From: Rhynchonema sp. JSB1_4 | Taxonomy: Eukaryota; Nematoda; Chromadorea; Monhysterida; Xyalidae | Assembly: GCA_030248065.1 (NCBI GenBank) | Contig: JASAMV010001340.1 | Location: 43,652 to 107,651 of the forward strand | Length of the DNA stretch: 64,000 bases | Reading direction: 5' to 3' | Part shown: positions 22,521 to 34,744 of the stretch, in pieces | How positions within the stretch are numbered: position 1 is the stretch's first letter | How the letters are laid out: every line of letters begins with the position of its first letter | The notes under the pieces: model-generated | Databases searched by the model: none | What the model was told of the DNA's origin: nothing | What the model saw: the letters and a program-made list of their open reading frames with translations, nothing else | Made by a program: the position numbers and the translations under genes

Positions 22521-25500
22521 TCACACATGAATCTCAACGGGTGTCTTCTCTGGGTCAATCACAGTGACGGTCAAGTAGGGCGCATTGAACATGATGTAGC
22601 ACGTTGAACCGCAAATGAAGAACAACAATAGCCACAGACAGAGTCGGTCGATGACCATGGCCGCAAAGATCCACTCGTTGCGTTTCTCCGATGATTCGTC
22701 TTCGTTACGCATTCGTGATGTGATTTTCTGTGATGAAAGGAATGAATGGGCAGTCCTTATGAAGATGCTTTGCTGGCATGCATATATACTTGAGCACAGT
22801 GTAGTGGCAGGCAAATGGTTGCAAGGTACCCTTGGGGGGGATGGATCCAGATGGTTGCAAGGTACCCCCCTACCCAGCCTCCGGAAGGTTGCAAGGTACC
22901 CCTGAGGTCCGAAAAAAGGGTGTTTTTTACATGCATTATACTGCAAATTTGGCAGAAAAATAGGTACTTTTTTGCATTTTGGCCGAAAATTTGCCTAAAA
23001 CACCTATTATATGCGCGCGAATTTTGGGGTTTTGAGGTCGAAAAACACCCATTTTTGCCTATAAAAACCATAAATTGATGGTTGCAAGGTACCCTCCGGG
23101 GTGGTTGCAAGGTACCTACCCTTCCCCCCCCATCCCCCCCAAGGGGTGGTTGCAAGGTACCTACTCCTTAGGGGGGGGGAATCCCCCCCCCCATCCCCCC
23201 GCAGCCACTACACTGCTTGAGCACAAGTGGCACCTTGCTGTTTCAACTTTGTTACGCCTTACGTGCAGCTGAACACAACGGGCCAACGTCTGGGGTGGTG
23301 CCAACTTTTTATGGACCATTCATGATGTTCCTTTGCTTCGATGCAGCCGTAACACTGGCAACCTCTTAGCCACTGGAGAAAAGGATATGCTCCAGTCCAA
23401 TTGGGAAAACAGAAAACACTACGAGCGTGTTCAGCCTGCGCGTCGCGCTATAGATCAAACAAGATAATGTGGCCAAACCTTGACTTCGCTGTAGAGTCGA
23501 TAGATCATGAACAGCTGGCTTTGTTTGGCGCCGTCCAGATTTAGTTCTTCCTTCTGTTGTGCCATCTTGCGGTAACATTCGTTGATTCGTTCGTCGACAT
23601 CCCCACCGTTGGATCCATTGTTCGATTTTCGATCATCGGACATCAGCGTTGTGCGTTCGTCGGTCGAAGCCGAGTCCGATTGATGCTTGCTCGGATCGCG
23701 GAACGGATTCGGCAGGTCCTTCGGGCTCAGCTTGCTGCCCGGCCTGTTCATCATCAACATCCATGGCAGCCAGTTCAGCAGAATGCTACGGGTCTGGAAT
23801 CTCGGCTGTATAGGTGGATGGCCCGTAGTGATCGTACATTGTAACGTATTGCAAGATCGTCAAGCAGACTAACGAAATAGCCCATTTCCTGGAAGTCGGG
23901 CGATGTGTGATGGAAGTTGAGCACCATGACCGTGGTGAGCACGGCTGCGGCCACCAGCACCATACAAGTGGAGAAGAACGTACCTGTAAGGACTTTACCA
24001 TGCTCTCGATCGTGTATGGCGTGACAGACGTACCGCATTGTCAATCCATCTAACCGAGTAATGGCACAGCCTCTGATGTCGGTGGTGACATGTTCGTGAC
24101 CACGCTCAAGAAGAAGCACTCCGTCAAGAGCACCGTGATTTCTGGAATAGGTTCCAGGCTGACGTTCTCAGGCACATCAAGATTGGGATGTCCAAAGCAG
24201 GAACAGGAAACGAACGTAGTGTGATCTTCTCGCCGGCATCGGGTGGTAGAGCAAATCCGAGAATGCAGATCAACGTAATCAGAATGCAGGGGATGATCAG
24301 ATTAATTCCGAAGAACAACGTGCGACGTTTCATGAAGATCCAAAACTTCAAATCTGGATACGGATTGTCCGGACAACAATCGTAGAACTTTTCGGATCGA
24401 ATGATCTTGACGACTGGAATGGTGAAATTGCTTTCTTGTGTGACACAACATCCGTGCCCGATGAACTCACGTTCAATCGACCATTCTCCGTTGACCATGT
24501 ACTCGGAAAGATCGAAGCCCTTCTCTCCCGGCTGTAAATCGATCTTCGTGCCGTCGTAAGTCCAAGAGCCAAACTGGAAAAGATACGCGTATTTTGCCTA
24601 TTCTTGACAGGCAACATATTTTTGCACTTTCCCGACCTTTAGATAACATTTCTGCTCATCGAATGGGAACCAAGTGATGTCAATCTTACAGCTGATCACG
24701 AATATACCCGGCGGAATCCAACTGATCGTACCATCATTGTACACGACCAGATTGGTCGGGAAGGTCGAATCAAAGTTGGCGTCGACGCTGCAATTACAGT
24801 AGACACCTACATCGATTGTCAAGGCTGGATGGTCGCTTTGAAGCTCGAATTGCACCTTGAAGCCGTTCGTTTGCACTGGCTACTGAGCTGTCTACTGGCG
24901 ACCGCCTTCTATTGTACAAGCTCTGCTGACTGTATCTAACCCCAAGCGTTTCTTCAAAAAGCGGGTCGAAGTTTCCAGCTACGCTGAATTGTCGCATGCA
25001 AATGGGCATTGACGTTGTTAAAGGGCGAACTTAGGTTAAATCCGGAATCCGGAAATAATTACATGCAAAAATAATAAACTATTTCCGGATGCAGAACACC
25101 ACCTGCGTTTTCCGGAAATATTTCCGGATTCCGGTTTCCGGATGAAATTTTGGTTTTGCGTTTTCCGGAAATGAAATCTGGACGTCAAGTCATCAGGTCC
25201 CTCGAACGAACAAAGAATATTTATGTCCAATAGGAATTTAAAACGCACATGGTAATGATTGTGTACATTGTCGTTCTGTCGTTGAGTCTTTTGTTTATTA
25301 TTGTTGGATTTGTACGCATTGTGTCGTCTCAATGAAAAATGATCAATTTAGTTGGGTTATTGCTGAAATAAAGTTTTCTAGCGGAGGACAGATCAAATTG
25401 GTGAACATTTTTATATGGTAATGCCAAATATTTTGAACAGACCTCAACATGGTGATAACAGTTATGGAAATCAGCCTGTACTGTATTACATGACTATGAA

Positions 25501-27237
25501 ACAATCTGTCCTGTATTGTCGTAAACTTTTTAATCAAGTTACTCGCTCACCTGCATCACCCGCACATTTTGCCTACCGTACCTTGCTGTTCATCGAAGAG
25601 TTTGGTTGTAGGTTAGCAGAAGTTCGCCCTTGTACCTACCTACATCTGCAGTTTATCTGTTCATTTGTTTGTTACGATGCATATCTCATCATATGCGACT
25701 AAAATGACGTTTCACATTCGTGAACAAAACGCAGTTAAAAACAACAAGGTATTAAATCTGGAGCAAAAGTCACATCGCTTACAATAAACTTGCACCAAAT
25801 ACTTAAAAAAATGATTGGTTTGAAAAAGCAATGTATCCCTAGATCGTGTTATGTAATTTAAACAAATCAGCAACAAAGGTCATGCAGCGCAGCTTATTGT
25901 AATGTACAGTATGTATATATGTAATATATATGTATATATATGTAATGTATAGTATGTATTTATCAGGTGCATAAAACTGTATAACAAGGAGCGAACACAT
26001 CAACGGCAACTCCGAACAGCAGTTTCTGCGTGCTGTTTGGTCGAAATATTTCCGGAAAACGCAAAAATAAAATAGTCATCCGGAATCCGGAAATATTTCC
26101 GGTTTCCGGATGAAATTTTGGTTTTGTGTTTTCCGGAAATATTTCCGGAAAACGCAAAAATAAAAAAGTCATCCGGAAATATTTCCGGATTCCGGATTCC
26201 GTGTTCTACCTAAGTCCGCCCTTAGGGATGTTCAGCTATGTGAAAGCGTTTGGCTTTTCTACGTCTTTTGATGAAGCCGTTAAACTTGCTCGTCTTTCTT
26301 TCTCTTGCCCATTTTTCGTTGATCTTCTGCTCTAGAGCATGTTTCGTAAGTTAACGGTAACAATATTTGAGAACTGGGAAACTTCGAAAGCACATGCATG
26401 CCCATGCAGCAAAGGCTCAGACCTGTTGTAAAGTAGAACGTCCGGTCGCCACAAACTTGTGGTCGGAAATCGAACGTTCGATATGTTGTCAAACTGCGTC
26501 GGATCCCACTTGAGCTTGTAGTCCTTCCAGACCTGCGGCAAGTATACGTGCGGGCATGTGATTGCCGATTGATACTGTATGTGTCTAGTAAGAAGCTTTC
26601 CCTTGCTTTGGCACGTTTCCCTTGTTCAAGTGACTTACGTAATTCAACCAGACGTTCAGCGTAATTTTTTGTTCCACCTCGTCCTGAAATGGGTACTTCT
26701 TGTGGTTACCGATTGACCGTAAATAGTGACTGATCTGCGACCACCTACCACATCGATCAATTGTTGCAGCACAATGCCCAGATAGACGATGACCGGTTTT
26801 GAAACATCTTCTACGGGTCGTTCCAGGCTGTTGTAGTCCTGCTGCAGAGTGACGTATGGGCAATCCATCGGCTCATGGCACTTTTTATACACGCAGCGCA
26901 TATGCAGCAGCACACGCCATTTTCTAAACAAAATGTACACTTTGAGCGAGTGTCATACTTTGATGGCCGCTTTTTAATTTACTCCGTTTTCATTAGGTGG
27001 TTGACATAACACTTTTCTGCATTTTTTGCCAAATTTGGGGATGTTTCAAGGTATAACTGTAGAGAATGGATGCATTCAATGACGGCAGTAATGTAGCATG
27101 CAGCCTGTGTGTGTTGAGTGCCATGAGCTGGCGGATTGCCTATACAACTGGTGCTCGGCCTCGGATGCGTGAATGTTGGTCGGATAGCCCAAAAGTAGGA
27201 TTATCACGCAGATTGGAATCAAGGACCGATAGGACAT
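22521..27237 (-). CDS. Nicotinic-type Cys-loop receptor subunit A (alpha-type), first exon split by a MITE
   Basis: Minus-strand exons 26841-26749 (core part), 26683-26639, 26532-26423, 24787-24637, 24573-24216, 24141-24055, 23983-23874, 23805-23479 and 22727-22521 join in phase (495 residues) and a signal-peptide exon starts at 27237 ([17 protein letters not shown]). Family marks: loop-D/A segments ([16 protein letters not shown]: a VWKDY variant), [19 protein letters not shown], the Cys-loop C-x13-C ([15 protein letters not shown]), vicinal cysteines YDCCPDNPY marking an alpha-type subunit, TM1-TM3 ([28 protein letters not shown]), a TM3-TM4 loop and TM4. Glu before the TM2 Lys predicts cation selectivity. 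The 286-bp MITE at 26857-27142 interrupts the first exon; a candidate splice 27146 to 26923 restores phase (553 residues total). It acts as a pentamer subunit in the plasma membrane. Tandem paralog downstream at 27709-29968. Confidence 0.9.
22797..23215. mobile_element. Word-repeat hAT-like MITE, CTTGAGCA duplication
   Basis: Ends CAGTGTAGTGGC and GCCACTACACTG, flanked by the exact 8-bp duplication CTTGAGCA (22789-22796 and 23216-23223). The private word GGTTGCAAGGTACC recurs seven times. The AT-rich core carries AGGTCGAAAAACACCC and G/C tracts. It is in the last intron of receptor A. Confidence 0.93.
25021..26221. mobile_element. About 1.2-kb element with AAGGGCG ends and TTTCCGGA words, in receptor intron
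   Basis: Left end AAGGGCGAACTTAGGT and right end ACCTAAGTCCGCCCTT are imperfect inverted repeats. Next to each end, words such as ATCCGGAAATATTTCCGG recur many times, in both orientations. The middle (about 25200-26030) is AT-rich with a TATATATG run and no transposase frame. A TTA is present at both flanks, but the duplication is ambiguous. It lies in the 1.6-kb intron between receptor A exons 4 and 5 (counting the exon at 26841 as exon 2). Confidence 0.6.
26857..27142. mobile_element. MITE inside the first coding exon of receptor A
   Basis: Inverted ends TGGGCAATCCATCGGCTCAT and ATGAGCTGGCGGATTGCCTA, flanked by TA (26855-26856 and 27143-27144). Removing element plus one TA joins the minus-strand codons into [19 protein letters not shown], which has the same spacing as [19 protein letters not shown] of the paralog. 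The paralog's first exon is unbroken here. The insertion is 288 nt with its TA, a multiple of three, but reading straight through meets a stop. Minus-strand splice signals: GTATAG donor at 27145 and TTTTGTTTAG acceptor before 26923. Confidence 0.85.
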
Positions 27238-27708
27238 CTTCTTTTGGTTGTTCGTTTTTTCAGAAATCCAACGAACTCATGTAACATGCATCTGAAACTA
27301 ACACTGCAAAAGCCGTGCGCTGCTGTGCTACCAGCGAAACCACTTGTAATTTGTTGCTGTCAGTCAGTAACATCAATGTGTGGTGTAGTGCATTAACAGG
27401 ATTGTCTATGTTTTGTTTGATGTTTGCAGATAAACTAGTTAGCGCGGATGCTAAGTGCCCGCATTGCGCCACTGGCAGTTCAGGTTTGAGTGAAATAAGT
27501 CTTGCGCTGACCAAGGTGCAAGGCTTTGCGACTTAGAAGCAGGCAAAAGAATGTCGTAAGCCTTGCTTTTTGTAACGGGTCTTGTGATCGCAATGTAATG
27601 TAAACACAGGGCAGCTTTTTGTTATCGACAGAGCGCAACAAATCTTGTGACAATACTAAATTATAAAATCACAGGTAATCTGACAAAAACATTTGGGAAT
27701 CATCATCA
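27238..27708. other. Spacer between the two receptor genes
   Basis: About 470 bp between the start of receptor A and the stop of receptor B. No gene seen; it must contain the receptor A promoter and the receptor B 3' end. Confidence 0.5.
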
Positions 27709-29968
27709 TCATTCAACATCCTCAGGACTGTAGTTCAAGGGCACAACGAGATAGGGTGCTGAGAAGAATATGAAGCAAGTGGAGCCACAGATGAACAGTG
27801 TCAGTGTCCACATGCACAATCGATCAATGGCCATCGCTGCGAACACCCATTCGATGCCCTTTGCGCTCGCCTCGTCCTCTTCCTTCATTCGCTTCGAGAC
27901 TTTCTGCAAATTTTAATATGGATCTTCCCCAAAGAACAGAGCACTTTTCTATTGAATGTTGCATTCTTCACAATTCACACCTTGACGTGCGTGTACGACA
28001 TGTGCATCAACACGAGTGCATTCTGTGTGAACGTGTTGAGCGAGTGTTGACAGGCGGCCAGCTGCTTGTAGCACTGATTGATTCGACGGTCCACCTCATT
28101 CAATTCGTACTCGTCAATTGTGTTTCTGAAACATCAACCTCTGACGACGACTGTGAAACCATTGACAAGAGTACTTGTTGAACGCACTCTGGTGAGTCCT
28201 TGTTTCGATTCTTCCTTGCGAACCCGAACAGTCCTTTGTACAACATCTTGTAAACATTCGGTAGTGGAAGTTCACGTCGTCGGATCGGTTTGCCTGGACG
28301 GGACATGGCCATCAACCAAGGCAACCATTGTAGGAACAGGGCATGCGCCTGGAATTAGCGAGCCAAGCATTCACTAAATAGGTATTTGGCTATGTGTCAC
28401 AAGCTGTGAAACTCACAAATGGTGACATTACGTAGAAATCGGCTGATCGATAGTGCACGTTGAGTACGGCTACCGTGAGCACCAGTGATGCTGCACACAG
28501 GAAGAAGCAGGTGCAGAAGAACACACCTGCGACGAAACAATTTGTGAAAATATATCAATCAAACTGTATTTTAAAGTTTGTGGATTCTTGAAGTGGGTGC
28601 CAACCGAGCAACGGTACTGCTTCCGATGTTGGCGGTGACATTTTGGCAACGATGTCGAGAAAGAAGCAGATGGCCAGCATGATTGTGATTTCTGTGGAAA
28701 TTCGATTTGACGCGTTTGGTGTATTGTTAGTCTTAAAAGCTAGTTTGGCAGTGACGTACGCAAAGTCACTTTCTGACATCCGTCACAGGGCAGCAGAAAG
28801 CCGAAGATGGTCATCATGGTCAGTACGAGACATGGCACGATCAGATTGACGCCAAAATATAGTGTCCTGCGTTTCAAATAGAAATCGTACTTGAGTGACG
28901 GGTACGGCTCGGGACAGCAATCGTAGAACTTTTCCGATCGGGTAGCGGTTGTTTCTGAAACAGCTGATTGTGGTAACCGACAAGCTGGAATGAATTTGGA
29001 GCGGTGTCCACAATTTCTTGCTCACTGTACAAATCCCACTCTCCACTAGGCACATAGCTCGACATATCCGCTTGATCGCTGCTCGTTTGAAGATCCATCT
29101 TCAGTCCGTCGTACGTCCACGAACCGAACTGAAATTTACAGTCGTTCATTGCCTGTTCTACCAAGGCAATCAATTGAAGAGCAGACCTTGAAGAAGCACA
29201 GTTGTTCGTCGAATGGGAACCAGGTGATGTCGATCTTGCATCCGATCAGAAATATGCCCGGCGGAATCCAGCTGACCGTGCCGTCACTGTACACGATCAG
29301 GTTGGACGGATAGCTGACGTCGAACTCGGTCGCAACGCTGTAAACGTTGTGAAAACCCTTCGCTTGTCAATCTATGTATGTAGTTCGTGACCCAGGTTGA
29401 ACTTTGTTCAATGCACACACTTGCCTGTTGTACAACAACACGTCCGGCTTCCACAAATAATTCGACGGAAATCGCAGATCTGCGATATTGTCGTATTCCT
29501 TCGGTTCCCATTGCAACGCATTATCTTGCCAGGTCTGATCATGTAATTGTCCAGTTGGATTGCTATTCGTAACCCTGCTGAGCTGAGTTCCAAGCGAAGT
29601 AATGCAAACTCACGTATTGTAACCAAGCGTTGAATTTTACGTTCTCGTTCTTCTCGTCCTGGAACAAGTGCAACTTGACCTTTTTGAGAAAAGCCGAAGA
29701 TCTCAGACAGCTGACCCAACAAGATTATTTTGGTCGTCAACATTACACTATGACATCGGTTGTTTGAATCGGTACTCACCACATCGACAATGGCCTGCAG
29801 AATGACACCCATTGTGACGACGACCGGGTGACTGATGTTGGCCACCGGACGTACGCGTCGGTCGTAGGTGCGCATCAGGTCATCTAATAGTCGGTGCTCA
29901 TCGTCGGAAGCCCGGATTGACAATGAGGTCAGCACCAGCAATTGAAGAATAATTGAAATGTGCTGCAT
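27709..29968 (-). CDS. Nicotinic-type Cys-loop receptor subunit B (alpha-type)
   Basis: Eleven minus-strand exons (29968-29780, 29658-29614, 29534-29425, 29337-29187, 29128-29026, 28954-28760, 28691-28605, 28526-28417, 28348-28167, 28125-27981, 27903-27709) join in phase to give 503 residues. The signal peptide is [20 protein letters not shown]. Marks: [26 protein letters not shown], Cys-loop C-x13-C ([15 protein letters not shown]), vicinal cysteines [11 protein letters not shown]1 ([19 protein letters not shown]), TM2 ([19 protein letters not shown]) and TM4 ([14 protein letters not shown]). The residue before the TM2 Lys is Gln (CQK) where cation channels usually have Glu. The intron after exon 3 uses a GCAAGT donor. 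The exon 9 donor is uncertain (28167, or 11 nt farther downstream). It shares intron positions with subunit A, so the two arose by tandem duplication. Confidence 0.92.
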
Positions 29969-30935
29969 TTTTGTTTGGTGGGTGCGGGGCCACTACAGAC
30001 ACCTAAAAACCTTTTTAAGTTGAGTTCATCAGAATGATTGAGAATCATCTTTACCACACATTGCGTGTAAATTGTTCAGAATGGTCAACGCTAAATTGCC
30101 TGGCAATTGACCGTAAACAGCATTTACAATTATGCCACTGTTCTCTGTGATTGACTATTTCTGCTGGGCATTGTTGTTCACGCCAAGCACCCCAAGTGAA
30201 CACACGTGACTCAAAAGTGTATTGAGTTACACACCTTCACTTGCGGAACAAAGCAGGTCAACCTGACCGAGTATATACTGTACATACCAGTGCACCAGCG
30301 CTTTTAAAATGAAAGTGTCACAAAAGAACAAAAACTGCACGGCACACTGGAACCTGACACACTAAACCGGGACACATTTGAAGAAAAATAAGCGAAAAAG
30401 ACAAATGCTCCTCCGTAGCCGCTAGCCGATAGAAGCTGCGCTTGGTATTGTGCTGTGTAGTTTGAAGAGCTCTCGAGGAACTAAATCCTGACCGCGTAAA
30501 CGCGACATGCAAAGGTATACTCCAGTCCAGTTCGTTCTTATGGCCATTTTGTTCAAATGAGCGCGCGAGTGTGTCCATTCAAGCGGCACTAAGCACGTGC
30601 ACATCATTGCGCAATAAATGTGCCGCGTCTCGGGCTTATTTCGCTCAAAAATGGAACCGAAATCGTCTTTGGCAGTCAGTCAGACGACGTGCTGTGCTTT
30701 TCAGACGTTCCGACATTCTTTGATCGTCTGTGATTTTTTGAAATACACGTCTGCTTTAAAACCGGCCATATTCAGGAGACCGGAAGTGATCCGTCATGAA
30801 AAATGGATGATCTCATACCACCGTGTCCATGCGCTGGAACATCAATTGTAAATAAAAACAGTGCGCAATTCGTTTTGGTTGGTTGGGCGCGTTCATTTTA
30901 GGCGATGACATGATGGGTCAAAGTTACATGGAAAC
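29969..30935. other. Divergent intergenic region (receptor B and COX15 promoters)
   Basis: About 970 bp between divergently transcribed starts. No gene seen. No TATA box that I would call. Confidence 0.5.
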
Positions 30936-33900
30936 ATGCGATACCATACCTTAGCAAACAGTGAATGGACACGACAACGATTTTCCAGTTCGTTCATTAC
31001 AATCCACCATTACAGACGAGCGACGACGAGCAGCCAAGCGCAGCCACAAACCAAGTACATTCTGGGTGGCAGTCTTGCCGGCAATCTGAGTGTTCGTGAC
31101 CGCCGTATTGTCGGTGGTTGGCTGTTGGGATGTGCCGGCATGTGTTTCGGTGCTGTGGCACTCGGTGGATTGACAAGGTACAGCGTCATTTGTGCTGCAC
31201 GTCTGTTTTCGCAGGCAGTCGGTGTACCAAGTCATCGTCAGTGTGAATGCTCTGGGTAACAATGTGTCCTCAAAGAGACCCATGAGCTGTTTAAGGCTCG
31301 TGTAAAACGTTATTGCTTGTTAAAACGCGCGGGCTATAATCTGGATGCAGTGCCGCTCACTCTACAGCTGGGTGTGATGCAGTTTTAATTTGTCAATCAT
31401 TTTGTTGGCACTGCACTAGTTTGATGAGACTAGTTTGATCATCTGCGTAATATTGTTCTTGTTTGCCAAGTGTCTGGTAGGGCACAGCTTTCATGTGGCT
31501 CCAATTTAATGAAATCAGAATCTGCCATGGTAAATGCAAAAAATGCCCTGACCAAGATGAAACCAACAACCAATTTTGATTCCATTTTACTCTGCAGATT
31601 AACCGAGTCCGGCCTGAGCATTGTCGAATGGAATCTGTTCAAGGGCATGAAACCGCCGACGTCACAGACCGAGTGGTTGGCCGAATTCGACAAATACAAA
31701 CAGTTTCCCGAATATTCTTAGTTGGTTTTTTGGTTTTTATCAGTTGTTTGGCATGGTTTACGCCCATTGACCATCAGATTCACCAGTTTTTATTTACCCT
31801 TTGAGTTTGACTTTTGTGCGTCGCCTAAAACATTTCTTCTTCTAAAATTTCGTTCATCTGTTTCGCACTGCACTCTGCCAATAGCATTACATCAGTGCGC
31901 TCAATCTCTGAGCATTCCGATGTTTCAGCAAGGGTACCGATATGTCGCTGTCGCAATTCAAGTTCATCTTCTACATGGAGTACGCGCATCGTATGTGGGG
32001 CCGGGCCATCGGTATTGTGTTTCTGGTGCCGGCTGCGTTCTTTTGGAGTCGCGGATGGTTCTCTACGCCCATGAAGAAACGAATGGGACTCGCTGGTGGA
32101 TTGTTGATGTTTCAAGTAAGGATGTTATTTGTGTTTTGTTTGGTCTTGCTTGCCGTGTACCGCTCGCCTGGAAAACCTTTTAGGTACGGATAGCAAAGCA
32201 CACAGAATGATCTGGATCGCTCACATTTGTAGTTCAAATATGGACTAAAACTGGCGAATTTATTGCGAAACTGGTGTATTCTTCTGTGAACTGCAGTATA
32301 GTGACAAGTGACTTGTTTCAGGGTCTACTCGGTTGGTACATGGTCAAATCTGGCCTGGACCCAACGGCCAACTCCGACTCGCACATTCCACGTGTCAGTC
32401 AATATCGACTGGCCGCACATCTCACATCAGCTATTGTGTTGTACACGATTCTGTTGTGGTCGGGTCTGTCCCACGTGTTCACGCCATACGATGTTAGTCA
32501 GATTGTGTTAGTTGTTGCGCTTGTTTTGCGAGATTATACGACGGCACTTGTCTTGCACTCGAGCTCAAATGTATTTTTGGTTGCCCGTTTCGACCGGGCC
32601 TGTTTTAGCAGATTTTTAGCTCTGCCTGTCCACCAGGTCATTGTCAGTGCGATGCGAATGCAGGCTCACGCTCAGGTCTGCACGCAACTCATGTTTATGC
32701 CTAGCCTGCCTTCAGGCTTATAATGGGCTCTGGTTCAATTGTGAAAATCCCAAATCTGCCCCAGAACCAAGCTGTCAGCACGATCGTGTGTGCAGTATAA
32801 TGTACGTCTTCCCTGTTTGTTGCAGCACACGCATGTGGCTGGGATCGGGCGTGTTCGCGGACTCGCGCACGCGTCCAAGACTGCCATGTTTGCCACGGCT
32901 GTTGTTGGTATGTCAGTCCTAACGACGTCTTGACTTCGGATTGGGGCGCATATCGCTACTAACGCCTCATATTTTGCTGAAACATTACATTGCTAAACTG
33001 TACTGATCACCTTACCGGCTTGGCCCAGACAGTTGTTGATATTGTAAGCCGTGAAAACTTTGTGGAAGTGGAAATGTTTTAAGCGAGGTATAAACGCCGG
33101 ATCCGAAACTAGTCAAGTTAATTGTTCCTGATTTATGTGAGTGAAAATTGGCCAAAACAATAAGAATATGAATAACAATAAGAATATTCGGGAAACTGTC
33201 TGTATCTCGGCCTGTGACGTCGTCCGTTTATTCCATTTGACAATGGCCCACTGTCGATTGCCTTGCTGTTTCAGGCGCGTTCGTGGCCGGTCTCGACGCG
33301 GGCTTGGTGTACAATTCGTGGCCATTGATGGCCGATCGATGGGTACCGACCGATTTGTGGGCGAAACAGCCGTGGTACCGGAATTTGACCGAGAACCCAA
33401 CCACCGTGCAGTTTATACATCGGGAATTGGTCAGTGGTGAGGGTCATCATGGTTGGCCGCTTTTTACCAGTCTAGATGAATGAATCTTCTAGTAACTCTG
33501 TCGATCTAGTGAGTGAAGGTTGTGGTTGCTATTCTCCCAATCGCTGTGTGAAGACTGTGTTCATCGCTGGTCATATCAATTTGTGTCTACCAATCATGCT
33601 TGGAGCACAAACAAAGAACAACTTTCCAAAAAACGGACAGAAACGGGGAACAACAAAAACAAAAAAAAAAAAAAAATATCGTTTAGGCCTACCTCACCTT
33701 GGGTTGTGTGACGGCCACGTGGTTTTTCGGTCGCCGCCTGACCATGTCACCTCGAGCCAAGGGTGTGCTGCATGCATTGATGGTGACGGCATATGCGCAG
33801 GTTGGTGTTGTTTGTGGAACATCAGGCGAGTCAGTCATTTGTTTCGGTGCAGTGTACGCACAACCTGTTGTGTTTCGTTTGGCTGATGCGTGAAATACCC

Positions 33901-34069
33901 ATATCTTCTTATAAAACAACTCAGAATCGATTTTCAGGCGGCCCTCGGCGTGTACACTTTGCTGAACTTTGTTCCGGTCTGGTTGGCATCCCTGCATCAA
34001 TGTGGCAGCATGACGCTCATAACGTTCGCATTCTGGCTCACAAACGAATTGAGGAGGGTACCCAAATAG
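30936..34069 (+). CDS. COX15: Heme A synthase COX15
   Basis: Eight exons, 30936-31177, 31598-31720, 31929-32115, 32322-32492, 32826-32907, 33275-33429, 33687-33800 and 33938-34069, join in phase to give 401 residues (human about 410). COX15 oxidises heme O to heme A in the mitochondrial inner membrane for cytochrome c oxidase. The N-terminal 40 residues are Arg/Ser/His-rich, fitting a mitochondrial targeting sequence. Then [44 protein letters not shown] (heme His), [25 protein letters not shown] (His), [33 protein letters not shown] (His), and [11 protein letters not shown] (His). Four conserved His ligands are present. Exon 3's acceptor is CGATGTTTCAG, and exon 3 ends in the recurrent 10-mer. 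The start codon is the first Met in frame. Confidence 0.96.
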
Positions 34070-34744
34070 ACAGCATTGATGGGTCAATTGTCACTTTGTT
34101 ATGTTGTGCTCTGTTCATCATATTCAATTTGAAAAATTCACGTGAATATTTTGTTGCATTTACCTACTGTATGTTCTCCGTGCTATTGTGGTTGCTGATT
34201 TGATGACAAAACTAATCTATTGCTTGATTTCTCAAAGTATGACTTGGTGAAATTTTTTGGTGTTCCACAATAAAGCCTCATTTCATTAGACCAAACAGGA
34301 ATTTTATAAACCAAGTTGGGTGTTTCATGCCTCAGCCTACGTCGTAAAAAAAGACGCGCCACACCACCGCCCGTCCACGTAAGAATGCGCAAGTGTAGTT
34401 TTTATAGCTGACACCAGTGAAGTGATATCAGCTCAGCATCTCATGGAAACTCTAAGTCAAATAAAAAGACCGGCACAAGATGTTACAGACCATACGTGGG
34501 TTACTGTAGCTCCACACTGCTCTCATGCAACATTGTTATCAGTTTGGTTTTTGTGACAGACGACCCCACCCTAATAAAACACAAAACTGGCTGTGTGCAA
34601 CACATAAAGTCTGGTTTAGGAGGTGCAAGCATTATCTGTCATGATACTTGTTCTGTTTTGGGCCGTGGCTGTCTTTGTTTTTCTTCTTGTCGGCGTTACT
34701 ATTGCGTGTTTGAACTAAAAGAAAAAAAGACAAACGAAGAAGTA
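34070..34744. other. Intergenic, no gene seen
   Basis: Spacer between COX15 and the VWA gene on the same strand. Confidence 0.5.

Noticed and set aside
28955..28977. A 23-nt intron in receptor B
   Set aside because: GTTACC...TTTCAG fits phase, but a 71-nt intron with a strong GTGAGC donor (29025-28955) also fits and gives [19 protein letters not shown], matching the family much better.
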